The notes: generated by a model from the letters alone, not told the origin. Shown: positions 42,152 to 50,843, counted from the first letter of the stretch. The stretch is DNA of 64,000 nucleotides from Paracidovorax sp031843945 (GCF_031843945.1 NZ_JAVTJJ010000011.1:61917-125916), one strand, 5' to 3'. Program-made: numbers and translations.

Positions 42152-43072
42152 ATGAACATCACCATCTGCTGTACCGATACGAAAACAGAGCCCTGGGTGG
42201 CCGGGCTGAGCGCGGCCCTGCCTGGCGCCATCGTCACTGTTTGGCAACCGGGCGCCCCGCAGGCCGACGTGGCCGTGGTGTGGGCGCCGCCCCAACAATT
42301 TTTGGACGAGCAGCCGCGCCTGCAAGCGCTCTTCAACATCGGCGCGGGCGTGGATGCGCTGCTGCGTCTGCGCCTGCCGCCCGGCGTGCGCGTGGTGCGG
42401 CTGGACGACGCGGGCATGTCCGTGCAGATGGCCGAGTACGTGAGCCATGCCGTCATCCGCCACTACCGCGAACTGGACGCCTATGAGGCCGACATGCGCG
42501 ACGGCCGCTGGGGCTATCGCCGGCCGCGTGCGCGGTCGGAGTTCACCGTGGGTGTGATGGGACTGGGCGTGCTGGGCGAGCGCGTTGCCCGCGCGCTGGC
42601 GCACTTCGAATTTCCGGTGGTCGGCTGGAGCCGATCGCCCAAGTCGGTGCCGGGCGTGCGCGCCTTCCACGGTGCAGAACAGTTCAATGACTTCCTAGCC
42701 ACCAGCCGAGTGCTGGTGAACCTGCTGCCGCTCACGCCCGACACCGAAGACATCCTGAACCGTGACGCGCTTTCGCGCCTGCCTGCAGGTGCCTATGTGG
42801 TCAATGTGGCGCGCGGCGCGCACCTGGTCGAGGAAGACCTGCTGGAACTGGTGGACGCCGGCCACCTGACGGGCGCCACGCTGGACGTGTTCCGCACCGA
42901 ACCCCTGCCGCCCGGCCACCCGTTCTGGAGCCACCCGCGCATCGTGGCGACGCCGCACACCTCGGCCCGCACGCTGCGCGAAGAAAGCATTGCGCAGATC
43001 GCCGGCAAGATCGCCGCCCTGCAGCGCGGCGAGGCGCTGGCGGGTACGGTGGATGCGGCGCGGGGTTATTGA
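42152..43072 (+). CDS. ghrA: Glyoxylate/hydroxypyruvate reductase A family (D-2-hydroxyacid dehydrogenase)
   Basis: A 306-residue NAD(P)H-dependent 2-hydroxyacid dehydrogenase. FNIGAGVDALL and the Rossmann motif VGVMGLGVLGERVARALAHF near residues 133-152 bind cofactor and substrate. The Arg-Glu-His triad is visible in YVVNVARGAHLVEEDLLELV, LDVFRTEPLPPGHPFWSHPR and IVATPHTSARTLREESI. It would reduce glyoxylate or hydroxypyruvate. Placement in the leucine cluster after MCC alpha is not explained by leucine chemistry, but fits a cell running the glyoxylate shunt with AceK. I start at ATG 42152; a GTG two codons earlier is equally possible. Confidence 0.88.
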   Translation: MNITICCTDTKTEPWVAGLSAALPGAIVTVWQPGAPQADVAVVWAPPQQFLDEQPRLQALFNIGAGVDALLRLRLPPGVRVVRLDDAGMSVQMAEYVSHAVIRHYRELDAYEADMRDGRWGYRRPRARSEFTVGVMGLGVLGERVARALAHFEFPVVGWSRSPKSVPGVRAFHGAEQFNDFLATSRVLVNLLPLTPDTEDILNRDALSRLPAGAYVVNVARGAHLVEEDLLELVDAGHLTGATLDVFRTEPLPPGHPFWSHPRIVATPHTSARTLREESIAQIAGKIAALQRGEALAGTVDAARGY

Positions 43073-43092
43073 TTCTTTCAAGGAAATTTGTC

Positions 43093-44007
43093 ATGAGCAG
43101 CAGTCTTCCCTCCCGCGTCCAGTTGATCGACGTCGGCCCGCGCGACGGGCTGCAGAACGAGAAGTCGCCCGTGCCCGCCGACATCAAGATCGGGCTGGTG
43201 CAGCGTCTACAGCAAGCTGGTCTGCGCGAGATCGAGGTCACCAGCTACGTCAGCCCCAAGTGGGTGCCTCAGATGGCAGACAACCATGCCGTCATGTCCG
43301 GCATCGCGCGGCAGCCCGGCGTGCGCTACTCGGTGTTGACGCCCAACCTCAAAGGCTTCGAGGCCGCGGTGCTCGACCAGCCCGACGAGATCGTGGTGTT
43401 CGGCTCGGCGAGCGAAGCTTTCAGCCAGCGCAACATCAACTGCAGCATCGCCGAGAGCATCGAGCGGTTCGCGCCGGTGGTGCAGGCCGCCCTGGCGGCA
43501 GGCATCGCCGTGCGCGGTGCGATGAGCTGCACCGTCGGCTGCCCTTACGAGGGCGAGGTCGCCCCGGAGCGCGTGGCCTACTTAGCGGGCCTGCTCAAGG
43601 GCATCGGCGTGCAGCGGGTGGATGTGGCGGACACCATCGGCGTGGGCACGCCGCTCAAGGTGCAGCGCGCCATCGAGGCGACGCTGCAGCACTTCGACAT
43701 CAATGGCGTTTCGGGCCACTTCCATGACACCTACGGCCAGGCGCTTGCCAACACGCTGGCGGCATTGCACCTGGGCGTGTGGAACTTCCAGTCGTCCGTG
43801 GCCGGCCTGGGCGGCTGCCCTTACGCCAAAGGCGCGACGGGCAATGTGGCGACGGAAGATGTGGTCTACCTGCTGCACGGCATGGGCATCGAGACCGGCA
43901 TTGACCTGGACCAATTGATCGATGCAGGCGCCTACATCAGCGACTTTCTGGGCCGCAAGCCGAACTCGCGGGCGGCGACGGCCCTGCTCAACAAGCGGGC
44001 GGGATAG
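43093..44007 (+). CDS. mvaB: Hydroxymethylglutaryl-CoA lyase
   Basis: Cleaves HMG-CoA to acetyl-CoA and acetoacetate, the last step of leucine degradation. The 304-residue TIM barrel carries VQLIDVGPRDGLQNEKSPVP near residues 8-27 (catalytic Arg, metal Asp), ITSYVSP-like VTSYVSPKWVPQMADN, SCTVGCPYEGEV and the active-site loop Cys in GLGGCPYAKGATGNVATEDV near residues 238-257, and HFHDTYGQALAN with the metal His pair. With ivd, MCC and LiuC it completes the pathway. It begins 20 bases after ghrA. The short tail RKPNSRAATALLNKRAG shows that the C-terminus is complete. Confidence 0.95.
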   Translation: MSSSLPSRVQLIDVGPRDGLQNEKSPVPADIKIGLVQRLQQAGLREIEVTSYVSPKWVPQMADNHAVMSGIARQPGVRYSVLTPNLKGFEAAVLDQPDEIVVFGSASEAFSQRNINCSIAESIERFAPVVQAALAAGIAVRGAMSCTVGCPYEGEVAPERVAYLAGLLKGIGVQRVDVADTIGVGTPLKVQRAIEATLQHFDINGVSGHFHDTYGQALANTLAALHLGVWNFQSSVAGLGGCPYAKGATGNVATEDVVYLLHGMGIETGIDLDQLIDAGAYISDFLGRKPNSRAATALLNKRAG

Positions 44008-44099
44008 GGGCGCAAGGACGGTGATCTGAGTGGGCGATGCTCGCTAAGATCACCAAGCAACGAACCCAGTCCAACCCAACCCGAGCAAGGATCTTTCTG

Positions 44100-44606
44100 A
44101 TGTGTGGCGCTGAACTCCAGTCCCTTCCCGAAGGCGTGCAACGCGTCGCTGCGGCCCTGCAGGCCAAGGGCCATCCGCATGCGCCGCGCATGCTCGACAG
44201 CTCGGCGCGCACGGCGCAGGAGGCGGCCGACGCCCTGGGCATCGCCGTCGGGCAGATCGCCAAGAGCATCATCTTCCGGCGCAAGAGCGACGACGTGGCC
44301 GTGCTGGTTATCACCTCGGGCGACCGGCGCGTGGACGAAAAGAAGGTTGATGCGCTGGTGGGCAAGACAGGCCGTGCGGACGCGGAGTTCGTCAAAGCCC
44401 GCACGGGCTTCACCATCGGCGGCGTCTCGCCGGTGGCGCACGCCACGCCTCCCGTCACGCTGATCGACCGCGACCTGTTCCGCTTCGACGAGATCTGGGC
44501 GGCGGCGGGCCATCCGAACGGCGTGTTTCAGTTGCGACCGCACGACCTAGAAGCGCTCACCAACGCGCCGGTGGCCGACGTGGTGCAGCCGCCTGTGGTG
44601 GGATGA
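44100..44606 (+). CDS. YbaK/EbsC-family aminoacyl-tRNA deacylase
   Basis: A 168-residue cytosolic protein that hydrolyses misacylated tRNA (Cys-tRNA(Pro) in YbaK) or a related target. ARTAQEAADALGIAVGQIAKSIIFRRKSDD carries the conserved Lys, followed by VLVITSGDRRVDEKKVDALVG and GFTIGGVSPVAHATPPVTLIDRDLF with the GGVSPxxH catalytic region. The start ATG at 44100 is preferred over 44037, which adds a basic tail with no homology. The stop overlaps the start of the DUF1289 gene (ATGA). With AlaX near 10.4 kb, this is a second free-standing editing factor in the window. Confidence 0.88.
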   Translation: MCGAELQSLPEGVQRVAAALQAKGHPHAPRMLDSSARTAQEAADALGIAVGQIAKSIIFRRKSDDVAVLVITSGDRRVDEKKVDALVGKTGRADAEFVKARTGFTIGGVSPVAHATPPVTLIDRDLFRFDEIWAAAGHPNGVFQLRPHDLEALTNAPVADVVQPPVVG

Positions 44607-44893
44607 CAAGCGGCACTCTGATGGCTGATGCTATTGAATTAATAGCTGCTCGCGCTTGTGAGATAAGCGCTGCAGGCCATTTTGATGCTGAAAGCGAGGC
44701 TGCGGTGCCGTCGCCCTGCATCGGCGTGTGCCGCATGACGGCGGACCGCAGCCAGTGCGAGGGCTGCTTTCGCACGCTCGACGAGATCCGCGTCTGGTCC
44801 ACGGCGAGCAGCCTGCAGCGCCGCGCCATCTGGGCCACGCTGCTGCATCGCGCCGGGCTGCCCCCGCTGGCGGCGCAGCCGGCTACGCGCTGA
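44603..44893 (+). CDS. DUF1289 Cys-rich protein with repeat-encoded N-terminus
   Basis: A 96-residue protein whose homologous part is only residues 36-80: VPSPCIGVCRMTADRSQCEG, CFRTLDEIRVWSTASSLQRR. The four cysteines (CIGVC and CEGC) are the DUF1289 hallmark, a probable small zinc or Fe-S site of unknown function. Residues 9-31 (DAIELIAARACEISAAGHFD) are encoded by repeat copy I, and the ATGA overlap with ybaK lies just upstream of it. The normal protein therefore probably began nearer the Cys motif, and the repeat, together with the upstream overlap, has extended it. An alternative shorter start inside residues 1-35 cannot be excluded. Confidence 0.85.
   Translation: MTSGTLMADAIELIAARACEISAAGHFDAESEAAVPSPCIGVCRMTADRSQCEGCFRTLDEIRVWSTASSLQRRAIWATLLHRAGLPPLAAQPATR
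44627..44693 (+). repeat. Dispersed two-hairpin repeat, copy I inside DUF1289 gene
   Basis: It reads GATGCTATTGAATTAATAGC, then TGCTCGCGCTTGTGAGATAA, then GCGCTGCAGGCCATTTTGAT. It is in frame and in the same orientation and frame as copies C, D, E, J and K. The inner arms GCGCTT and AAGCGC are retained; the outer bases have drifted. Confidence 0.8.
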
Positions 44894-44952
44894 AGGATCG
44901 GGCGCCGCGCAAACAGAAAGCTCTCGCCCCAGCCATCGCAAAGGACTTCGCC

Positions 44953-45609
44953 ATGCACCAGATCACGTTCTACCTGGACTTCGTCTCGCCTTACGCCTGG
45001 CTCGCTTTCGATGCCTTGCCGAAGGCGCTGCAAGGGCTCAGCTACGAGGTGCGCTATCGGCCCGTGCTGCTGGGCGCGCTGTTGCAACAGCATGGCAACC
45101 CGGGCCCGGCCGGTGTGCCGCCCAAGCGCGACTGGACCTACCGCCACGCATCGTGGCTGGGCCACGCCCAAGGCTGCGGGCTGGACATGCCCGCCCGCCA
45201 CCCGTTCAACCCGCTGCCGCTGCTGCGGCTGGCGCTGGCCTGCAGTGACGACGGCTACATCAACCGCTTTGTGGCCGGTGCCGTGCTGCGCCATGTCTGG
45301 CTGGGCGGGCACGATGCGCTCGACCCGGCGCGGCTCGCGGCGCTGGAGGTGGAGCTGACGGCGCAGTTGCGGCCCGATCCGGACGGCCAGGGTGCCAAAG
45401 CGAAAGCGCTTTTGCGCGCCAACACCGACGAGGCCACGGCGCGGGGCGTGTTCGGCGTGCCCAGCTTCCTGGTTGCGGACCGGTTGTTCTGGGGCCTGGA
45501 CGGCTTGCCCATGCTGCGTGCCAGCCTGCAGGCAGATGCCTGGTTCGACGGGCCCGCTTGGGACGCCGCGTCGCGCGTGCCCAGCGGGCTGGCGAGTCGC
45601 CCAGACTGA
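44953..45609 (+). CDS. 2-hydroxychromene-2-carboxylate isomerase/DsbA-family protein
   Basis: A 218-residue DsbA-fold protein of the NahD/kappa-GST group. ITFYLDFVSPYAWLAFDALP near residues 3-22 has the SPY active-site position in place of the CxxC disulfide motif, so the protein is not an oxidoreductase of the DsbA kind. YRHASWLGHAQGCGLDMPAR and DEATARGVFGVPSFLVADRL (GVFGVPSF near residue 179) complete the family pattern. These enzymes isomerise hydroxychromene carboxylates or conjugate glutathione. No aromatic-degradation genes are nearby, so the substrate is unassigned. It starts 60 bases after the DUF1289 gene. Confidence 0.85.
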   Translation: MHQITFYLDFVSPYAWLAFDALPKALQGLSYEVRYRPVLLGALLQQHGNPGPAGVPPKRDWTYRHASWLGHAQGCGLDMPARHPFNPLPLLRLALACSDDGYINRFVAGAVLRHVWLGGHDALDPARLAALEVELTAQLRPDPDGQGAKAKALLRANTDEATARGVFGVPSFLVADRLFWGLDGLPMLRASLQADAWFDGPAWDAASRVPSGLASRPD

Positions 45610-45961
45610 GGTTGGTCCCAGCCTCGTTCAGTGGCTGCCCGCATCTTGCATTGCCCGCAGGCCCTATCAAAGCAGAGCCACCAGGGTTTGTCCTTGGCAG
45701 GGATAACCCGCAAAACTTCCTCGGTGTTTACCCGCACCACAGAGGAGCTACTGACGGTCGAGCCACGCGAAAAGCAGGCTTATCTCACATCAAGAAAACG
45801 GCGCTAGGGGTTGCGCCCGGTTTTGTCAGCGGCGCGTAAGACCCGCGGCGGGAGGCGCAGTTGGGTTGTCAGTTTTCGGTCAGATGGCGCGCACATATTG
45901 CGCCGCAGGCACCTGTATGGGTGCTGCCGTTATCGCCCCGAAATTCATGGAGACCAATACC
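45610..45961 (+). other. 352-base gap before the MHS-type transporter gene
   Basis: No credible ORF or RNA gene is seen. The region holds a hairpin at 45795-45824 (AAAACGGCGC against GCGCCCGGTTTT), a GGCGC..GCGCC dyad at about 45889-45904 and a possible GGCACC-TGTATG-GGTGCTG stem just before the start codon. It is unusually long for this dense window, so it probably carries the transporter promoter and a structured leader. Confidence 0.5.
45795..45824 (+). terminator. Possible terminator-like hairpin after the isomerase gene
   Basis: AAAACGGCGC pairs imperfectly with GCGCCCGGTTTT (one or two bulged bases) around an 8-base loop and ends in TTTT. It lies about 190 bases downstream of the isomerase stop, so it could end that transcript or act as a leader attenuator for the transporter. 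Confidence 0.35.
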
Positions 45962-47632
45962 ATGGCTACCAATGTCGCTCCCCGGCCCATGTCGCCGGAA
46001 GAAAAGAAAGTCATCTTTGCCTCCTCGCTAGGCACTGTCTTCGAGTGGTATGACTTCTATCTGTACGGGTCGCTCGCGGCCATCATCGCCAAGCAGTTCT
46101 TCAGCGGTCTGGATGCTGGCGCGGCCTTCATCTTTGCGCTGCTCGCCTTCGCTGCGGGCTTCATCGTGCGGCCCTTCGGCGCACTGGTGTTCGGCCGGCT
46201 GGGGGACATGATCGGCCGCAAGTACACCTTCCTGGTCACCATCCTGATCATGGGCCTGTCCACCTTCATCGTGGGCATCTTGCCGACCTACGCCAGCATC
46301 GGCGTGGCCGCGCCGGTCATCCTGATCGTGCTGCGCATGCTGCAGGGCCTGGCCCTGGGCGGCGAGTACGGTGGTGCCGCCACCTACGTGGCCGAACATG
46401 CTCCGCAGGGCAAGCGCGGTGCGTACACCTCCTGGATCCAGACCACGGCGACGCTGGGCCTGTTCCTGTCGCTGATCGTGATCCTGGGCACCCGCACCAT
46501 TCTGGGCGAGCAAGCCTTCGGTGACTGGGGCTGGCGCATTCCGTTCCTGGTGTCCATCCTGCTGCTGGGCATCTCGGTGTGGATCCGGCTGTCGCTGTCC
46601 GAGTCGCCCGCCTTCCAGAAGATGAAGGCCGAGGGCAAGACCTCCAAGGCGCCGCTGGCTGAATCGTTCGGCGAGTGGAAGAACCTGAAGATCGTGATCC
46701 TGGCGCTGATCGGCCTGACCGCCGGCCAGGCCGTGGTCTGGTACACCGGCCAGTTCTACGCGCTGTTCTTCCTGACGCAACAGCTCAAGGTCGACGCGAC
46801 CACGGCCAACCTGCTGATCGCCGCAGCGCTGCTGCTGGGCACCCCGTTCTTCCTGATCTTCGGCACGCTGTCGGACAAGATCGGCCGTAAGCCGATCATC
46901 ATGGCGGGCTGTGTGCTGGCTGTGCTGACCTACTTCCCGGCATTCAAGGCGCTGACCACTGCTGCAAACCCCGATCTGGCCCGTGCGCAGGCCACTGCCG
47001 CCGTCACCGTGACCGCCGACCCTGCCACCTGCTCCTTCCAGGGCAACCCGGTGGCGCGTGAAATTGACTTCAAGAGCTCGTGCGACATCGCCAAGCGCTA
47101 TCTGGTGCAGAACTCGGTCAGCTACGAAAACGTGGCCGGCCCTGCAGGCTCTGCCGCTGTGGTCAAGATCGGCGACAAGCTCGTTACGGCACCCTCGGGC
47201 AACGTCGTCAACCTGAAGTTCGATGAAGCCTCGGTCAAGAACATCGCCGCGTTCAAGAAGGAAGTCGCGACCGACCTGACCACCGCCGGCTACCCAGCCA
47301 AGGCGGATCCGGCCAAGATGAACAAGGTATTGATCGTCGGAATCCTGTTCTACCTGGTGCTGCTGGTGACCATGGTCTACGGTCCTATCGCCGCCATGCT
47401 GGTGGAAATGTTCCCAACCCGCATCCGATACACGTCGATGAGCCTGCCGTACCACATCGGCAATGGCTGGTTCGGCGGCCTGCTGCCCACCATGTCGTTC
47501 GCCATCGTGGCGCAGACCGGCAACATGTACAACGGCCTCTGGTACCCGATCATCATTGCTGGCGCCACGGCCATCATCGGCACGCTGTTCATCCGCGAAA
47601 CCAAGGACGTCGACATTTACGCCGACGACTGA
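45962..47632 (+). CDS. MFS metabolite:H+ symporter with large periplasmic insert
   Basis: A 556-residue MHS-type major facilitator. The TM1-2 entry is SSLGTVFEWYDFYLYGSLAA, loop 2-3 is FGALVFGRLGDMIGRKYTFL, loop 8-9 is FGTLSDKIGRKPIIMAGC, and the closing region is MLVEMFPTRIRYTSMSLPYH. These motifs indicate proton-coupled uptake of organic acids or osmolytes, as in ProP/KgtP/ShiA. Residues about 327-450, between TM9 and TM10 and so periplasmic, form an inserted soluble domain of about 120 residues with a Cys pair (ATCSFQG and KSSCDIA) that may be disulfide-bonded. I chose the ATG at 45962 because GGAGA precedes it; the ATG at 45947 and the frame to 45866 are alternatives. Confidence 0.88.
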   Translation: MATNVAPRPMSPEEKKVIFASSLGTVFEWYDFYLYGSLAAIIAKQFFSGLDAGAAFIFALLAFAAGFIVRPFGALVFGRLGDMIGRKYTFLVTILIMGLSTFIVGILPTYASIGVAAPVILIVLRMLQGLALGGEYGGAATYVAEHAPQGKRGAYTSWIQTTATLGLFLSLIVILGTRTILGEQAFGDWGWRIPFLVSILLLGISVWIRLSLSESPAFQKMKAEGKTSKAPLAESFGEWKNLKIVILALIGLTAGQAVVWYTGQFYALFFLTQQLKVDATTANLLIAAALLLGTPFFLIFGTLSDKIGRKPIIMAGCVLAVLTYFPAFKALTTAANPDLARAQATAAVTVTADPATCSFQGNPVAREIDFKSSCDIAKRYLVQNSVSYENVAGPAGSAAVVKIGDKLVTAPSGNVVNLKFDEASVKNIAAFKKEVATDLTTAGYPAKADPAKMNKVLIVGILFYLVLLVTMVYGPIAAMLVEMFPTRIRYTSMSLPYHIGNGWFGGLLPTMSFAIVAQTGNMYNGLWYPIIIAGATAIIGTLFIRETKDVDIYADD

Positions 47633-47865
47633 CCTGCCTTGGCGCAGAACCTGGTTTTCCTGGTGCGTCGCCGCACACGATTGGGGAATGTCTCTAAAAG
47701 TGTGGTGGCGATACATCAGGACAATCATGAAAACTACTTTCGCATGTGTTAACCGGACCGTTACACCTAGAATTTGACGGAGTAGTCGCACACGGTGCTG
47801 ACGGCCCACCAGGCTGCAAGCGGTGCCTACATCACCCGATGGACACAAGCATTCAAGGACTCCAC

Positions 47866-48855
47866 ATGCAAAAAACCAATCGCCTGCTGCTCGCTTCCCT
47901 GGCACTGCTGAGCACCTCCGCTGCATTCGCTCAAAGCAGCGTGACCATCTACGGCCGCGTGAACACGACGGTCGAGCGTCAAAAAGACGGCGGCACCACC
48001 AACACCGTCGTGGCCAACAACGCTTCGCGTTTCGGCTTCCGTGGCACCGAAGATCTGGGCGGCGGCCTGAAGGCTGGCTTCGTTCTGGAAAGCGGCTTCA
48101 ATTCCGATACCGGCACCACCGACTCGCGCGGCTTCTTCGCTCGCCAGAGCGAACTGAACCTGTCGGGCAATTTCGGTACCCTGCGCCTGGGCCGCATGAC
48201 CGCCGAGTCGTACTACGCCACCGCCGACTACATCGGTCTGCACAACCACGACACCGGCTCTTCGTCGGACGCGTTCTACGCATCCGTCATGCGCAACGCA
48301 TTCACCAACTCCAACACGGTCGCCTACAAGACCCCTGACTTCGGTGGCCTCACCGTGCAGGGTTCGGTGGGCATGCATGAGCAGACCGTCGGCGGCAAGA
48401 ACGTGTATGACCTGGCTGCTTACTACACGCTGGGCGCCCTCGAACTGGGTGGCGGCTATTCCAAGCTGGACGACGCGAACCAGGTCGCACTGCGCGCCAT
48501 GTACACGATGGGCCCCTTCATCGTCGGCGCTTACTACCAGCGCAGCGACGACTGGAACGCCATGACCGACACGGCTGCTGCCGTGGGCAAGCGTGACAAC
48601 TACCGTCTGGTGGGCGCCTACATGATGGGCGCTTCCGAATTCCACCTGAACGTGGGCCGCGCCGGCAAGTACGACAACGTCGCCAACAGCTCCGCCATGC
48701 AATACACGCTGGCCTACAACTACAACCTGAGCAAGCGCACCAAGCTGTACGGCTACTACACCCGTGTGGACAACAAGGCAGGTGCCAGCTACTTCAGCTC
48801 GGCCGCCGGCAACGACTTCAGCTCCGTGGCTGTAGGCGTTCGCCACGCTTTCTGA
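47866..48855 (+). CDS. Gram-negative porin (betaproteobacterial trimeric type)
   Basis: A 329-residue outer-membrane general porin. It has a clear signal peptide ending AAFAQSSVTIYGRV with cleavage after AFA near residue 21, and mature strands typical of the betaproteobacterial Omp32/OmpC-like family: NTVVANNASRFGFRGTEDLG, GFVLESGFNSDTGT, FFARQSELNLSGNFGTLRLG near residues 90-110, and the C-terminal SVAVGVRHAF with terminal Phe for assembly. It would mediate passive uptake of small, often anionic, solutes. It lies downstream of the MHS transporter with a 233-base gap and is followed by a strong terminator. Codon use is that of a highly expressed gene. Confidence 0.93.
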   Translation: MQKTNRLLLASLALLSTSAAFAQSSVTIYGRVNTTVERQKDGGTTNTVVANNASRFGFRGTEDLGGGLKAGFVLESGFNSDTGTTDSRGFFARQSELNLSGNFGTLRLGRMTAESYYATADYIGLHNHDTGSSSDAFYASVMRNAFTNSNTVAYKTPDFGGLTVQGSVGMHEQTVGGKNVYDLAAYYTLGALELGGGYSKLDDANQVALRAMYTMGPFIVGAYYQRSDDWNAMTDTAAAVGKRDNYRLVGAYMMGASEFHLNVGRAGKYDNVANSSAMQYTLAYNYNLSKRTKLYGYYTRVDNKAGASYFSSAAGNDFSSVAVGVRHAF

Positions 48856-48913
48856 TGGCCGCACCGGCTGCGGGCTTGAAGGAGCCTGCCGCCGGTGGTG
48901 ACTCAAGTGCAAG

Positions 48914-48945
48914 AGCCCCACCCCCGCAAGGGCGTGGGGCTTTTT
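48914..48945 (+). terminator. Intrinsic terminator after porin
   Basis: AGCCCCAC and GTGGGGCT are perfect 8-bp arms around a 12-base loop, followed by TTTTTCTTTT, 59 bases after the porin stop. Confidence 0.92.
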
Positions 48946-49001
48946 CTTTTCCTTATCCTCCAGTTCAAGTCGTCAGTTCAACCATCCAGGAGACAAAAAG
49001 C

Positions 49002-49199
49002 ATGTGGAAAATCGTCGTGGGCTTCGTTCTGTTCGCCGCCCTGTCATTGTTCGTGATCATGAAGGCCGGAGACAAAGTGGATATGAGCGGAGAAAAGCAC
49101 AGTGGCGATGTCGCCCATGCGCCGGCACCCGTGGCACCTGCTTCCACGGTGGTCACTCCGGCAGCCTCTGCAGCATCCGCCGCCAGCGCCGCCAAGTAA
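49002..49199 (+). CDS. Small single-pass membrane protein
   Basis: A 65-residue protein: MWKIVVGFVLFAALSLFVIM forms one membrane helix or an uncleaved anchor, followed by a short charged stretch (KAGDKVDMSGEKHSGDVAHA) and an Ala/Pro/Ser-rich tail. The tail is low complexity (AASAASAASAAK). CAGGAG precedes the ATG at 49002. The topology is probably N-terminus inside and tail in the periplasm. I do not recognise the family; similar small Ala-tailed membrane proteins are common in Comamonadaceae as hypotheticals. A bidirectional terminator follows. Confidence 0.7.
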   Translation: MWKIVVGFVLFAALSLFVIMKAGDKVDMSGEKHSGDVAHAPAPVAPASTVVTPAASAASAASAAK

Positions 49200-49365
49200 G
49201 GCAGCAAGGCAGCGGGAGCTTGGCTTTGGTGCCTATGCTGCTGCCGTGATGGCTGCCATCCACCTCCACCGGTCGGTGTGCTGGCCTGATGGACCGCCAT
49301 GGCCCTGCGCTTGACTCACTCAACGATGGAAGCTGAGCCGGTGGCTCGCCGTCGCTACACCATGC

Positions 49366-49390
49366 AAAAAGCCCGCAATGCGGGCTTTTT
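49366..49390. terminator. Bidirectional terminator
   Basis: AAAAAGCCCGC-AAT-GCGGGCTTTTT has a GC stem flanked by A- and T-runs on both sides, so it can end transcripts from the small membrane protein (plus) and from the binding-protein gene (minus), which converge here. Confidence 0.92.
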
Positions 49391-49444
49391 GCTTTTGGAA
49401 AATGCACAGCGGTCGCCTGTGACCGCTACCCTGCGGCCGGTGCT

Positions 49445-50560
49445 TCAGCGGCGAAACTTGCCGTCGGTGCCGATGATGGAGAGGTCGGCAAAGTCCAGGC
49501 CGGAATGGTCATCGGGCGTGTACGAGATTTCCAGCCCGCCCAAATCGAACTTCTGCAGCCCTTCCAGCGCCGCCTGAATGCGCTCGCGCGTTGGCTTGGG
49601 ACCCGCACGGCGCAAGCCTTCCACCAGCACCTTGGCCGCGGCGAAGCCTTCCAGCATGGCGGGGCTGATTTCCTTGCCCTTGGCCTTGGCCAGTTCCTGT
49701 GCTTCGCGCACCATGGGGAAGTTGATGGAGCGCTCGTTAGGGAACACCTGGGTGACGATCACGCCGCGCGCGTTGTTGCCCAGGCTTTTGGCAAAGCCGC
49801 TGGAGGCGTTGTTCGACAGCGTGACGATCTGCGCCGTGGAGCCCGCCGCGCGGAACGCCGCGTAGCCTTCTGCAACCGCGGTGCCGGATGCGATCATCAC
49901 GATGGCTTGCGCCTGCGACTGAACGATTTTCGGGGCGATGGGGCCGAAGTCGGGCTTGGATCGGTCGAAGCGCTCTTGCAGCACGGCTTGGAGCTTGGCC
50001 TGGTCCAGCCCGCGTTGGGCGCCGGCCAGTCCGTCCGCGCCGAAGCTGTCGTCCGCCAGCACCACGGCGATGCGCGTGATGCCCATGGAAACCAAATGGC
50101 TCACGGCCTTTTCGGCTTCGCGCTGGTAGGTCGCGCGCACGTTGAAGATATGTTTGCGCACCGGCTTGTGCAGCACCATGGCGCCGGTGGATGGCCCCAC
50201 CAGCGGCACGCCGAATTTGTCCAGCAACGGAAGCACCGCCTCGGTGTGGGGGGTGCCGCGCGTGAGGAAAAGGGCCAGCACGTTGCGGTCTTCGATGAGC
50301 TGGCGGGCGTTATCGGCGGCCAGCTTCGGGTCGAACTTGTCGTCCAGCGATATCAGTTCGATCTTCTGTCCTGCCACGCCGCCTTTGCTGTTCACCGTGT
50401 CGAAGTACAGCTTCGCCCCGTCGGTGGTTTCCTGTACCCCGGCTGCGACCGCGCCTGAGAAGCCCGCTGTCTGGCCCACCAGCAGTTGCGCGTGGGCGAG
50501 CGGTGCGAGCAGGGCGGTAACGGCGGCGAGTGCGGCGGCAGCCTGGGGCCAGCGGATCAT
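49445..50560 (-). CDS. Periplasmic branched-chain amino acid-type substrate-binding protein
   Basis: A 371-residue Leu/Ile/Val-binding-type ABC solute receptor. It has a signal peptide (MIRWPQAAAALAAVTALLAP, cleaved after AHA) and the family core: LLVGQTAGFSGAVAAGVQET, GGVAGQKIELISLDDKFDPK, LFLTRGTPHTEAVLPLLDKF, GVPLVGPSTGAM, DDSFGADGLAGAQRGL and YTPDDHSGLDFADLS. The ligand may be a branched-chain or aromatic amino acid, an amide or an aromatic acid; the sequence does not decide. No permease or ATPase genes are adjacent, so it is an orphan receptor. The start ATG at 50558-50560 is well placed; the upstream extension to 50722 is not homologous. Confidence 0.88.
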   Translation of the reverse strand: MIRWPQAAAALAAVTALLAPLAHAQLLVGQTAGFSGAVAAGVQETTDGAKLYFDTVNSKGGVAGQKIELISLDDKFDPKLAADNARQLIEDRNVLALFLTRGTPHTEAVLPLLDKFGVPLVGPSTGAMVLHKPVRKHIFNVRATYQREAEKAVSHLVSMGITRIAVVLADDSFGADGLAGAQRGLDQAKLQAVLQERFDRSKPDFGPIAPKIVQSQAQAIVMIASGTAVAEGYAAFRAAGSTAQIVTLSNNASSGFAKSLGNNARGVIVTQVFPNERSINFPMVREAQELAKAKGKEISPAMLEGFAAAKVLVEGLRRAGPKPTRERIQAALEGLQKFDLGGLEISYTPDDHSGLDFADLSIIGTDGKFRR

Positions 50561-50843
50561 GTGGGTACTCCAAAAAAGGGGTGACAAGGAAAATGAGCAG
50601 GCAGGCGCCCATGGCGCCCACGGACACTCCATCCTGCGGGCGAGCGCAGTCGAGGGCCGGACAATATGACGCTGATTGGCTGGGGTGACAATTGGTAACC
50701 ACCCTGTGGGAGCTCTTGTCATCGTTGCGTTTCCGGCCTACTGCCCCATCTGGAATGCTTGCGCAAAATGCTGCTTACTGCCCGTCGCCTTGCGCGCACG
50801 GTGCCTAGAATCTTCCGCCCCCACCCAGAAAGACGCCCACTCC

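Noticed and set aside
50634..50649. CTG-N10-CAG word upstream of uvrA that could be read as a LexA (SOS) box
   Set aside because: The ten-base centre CGGGCGAGCG is GC-rich, not the AT-rich TATATATA-type core of LexA sites, so it is probably chance.
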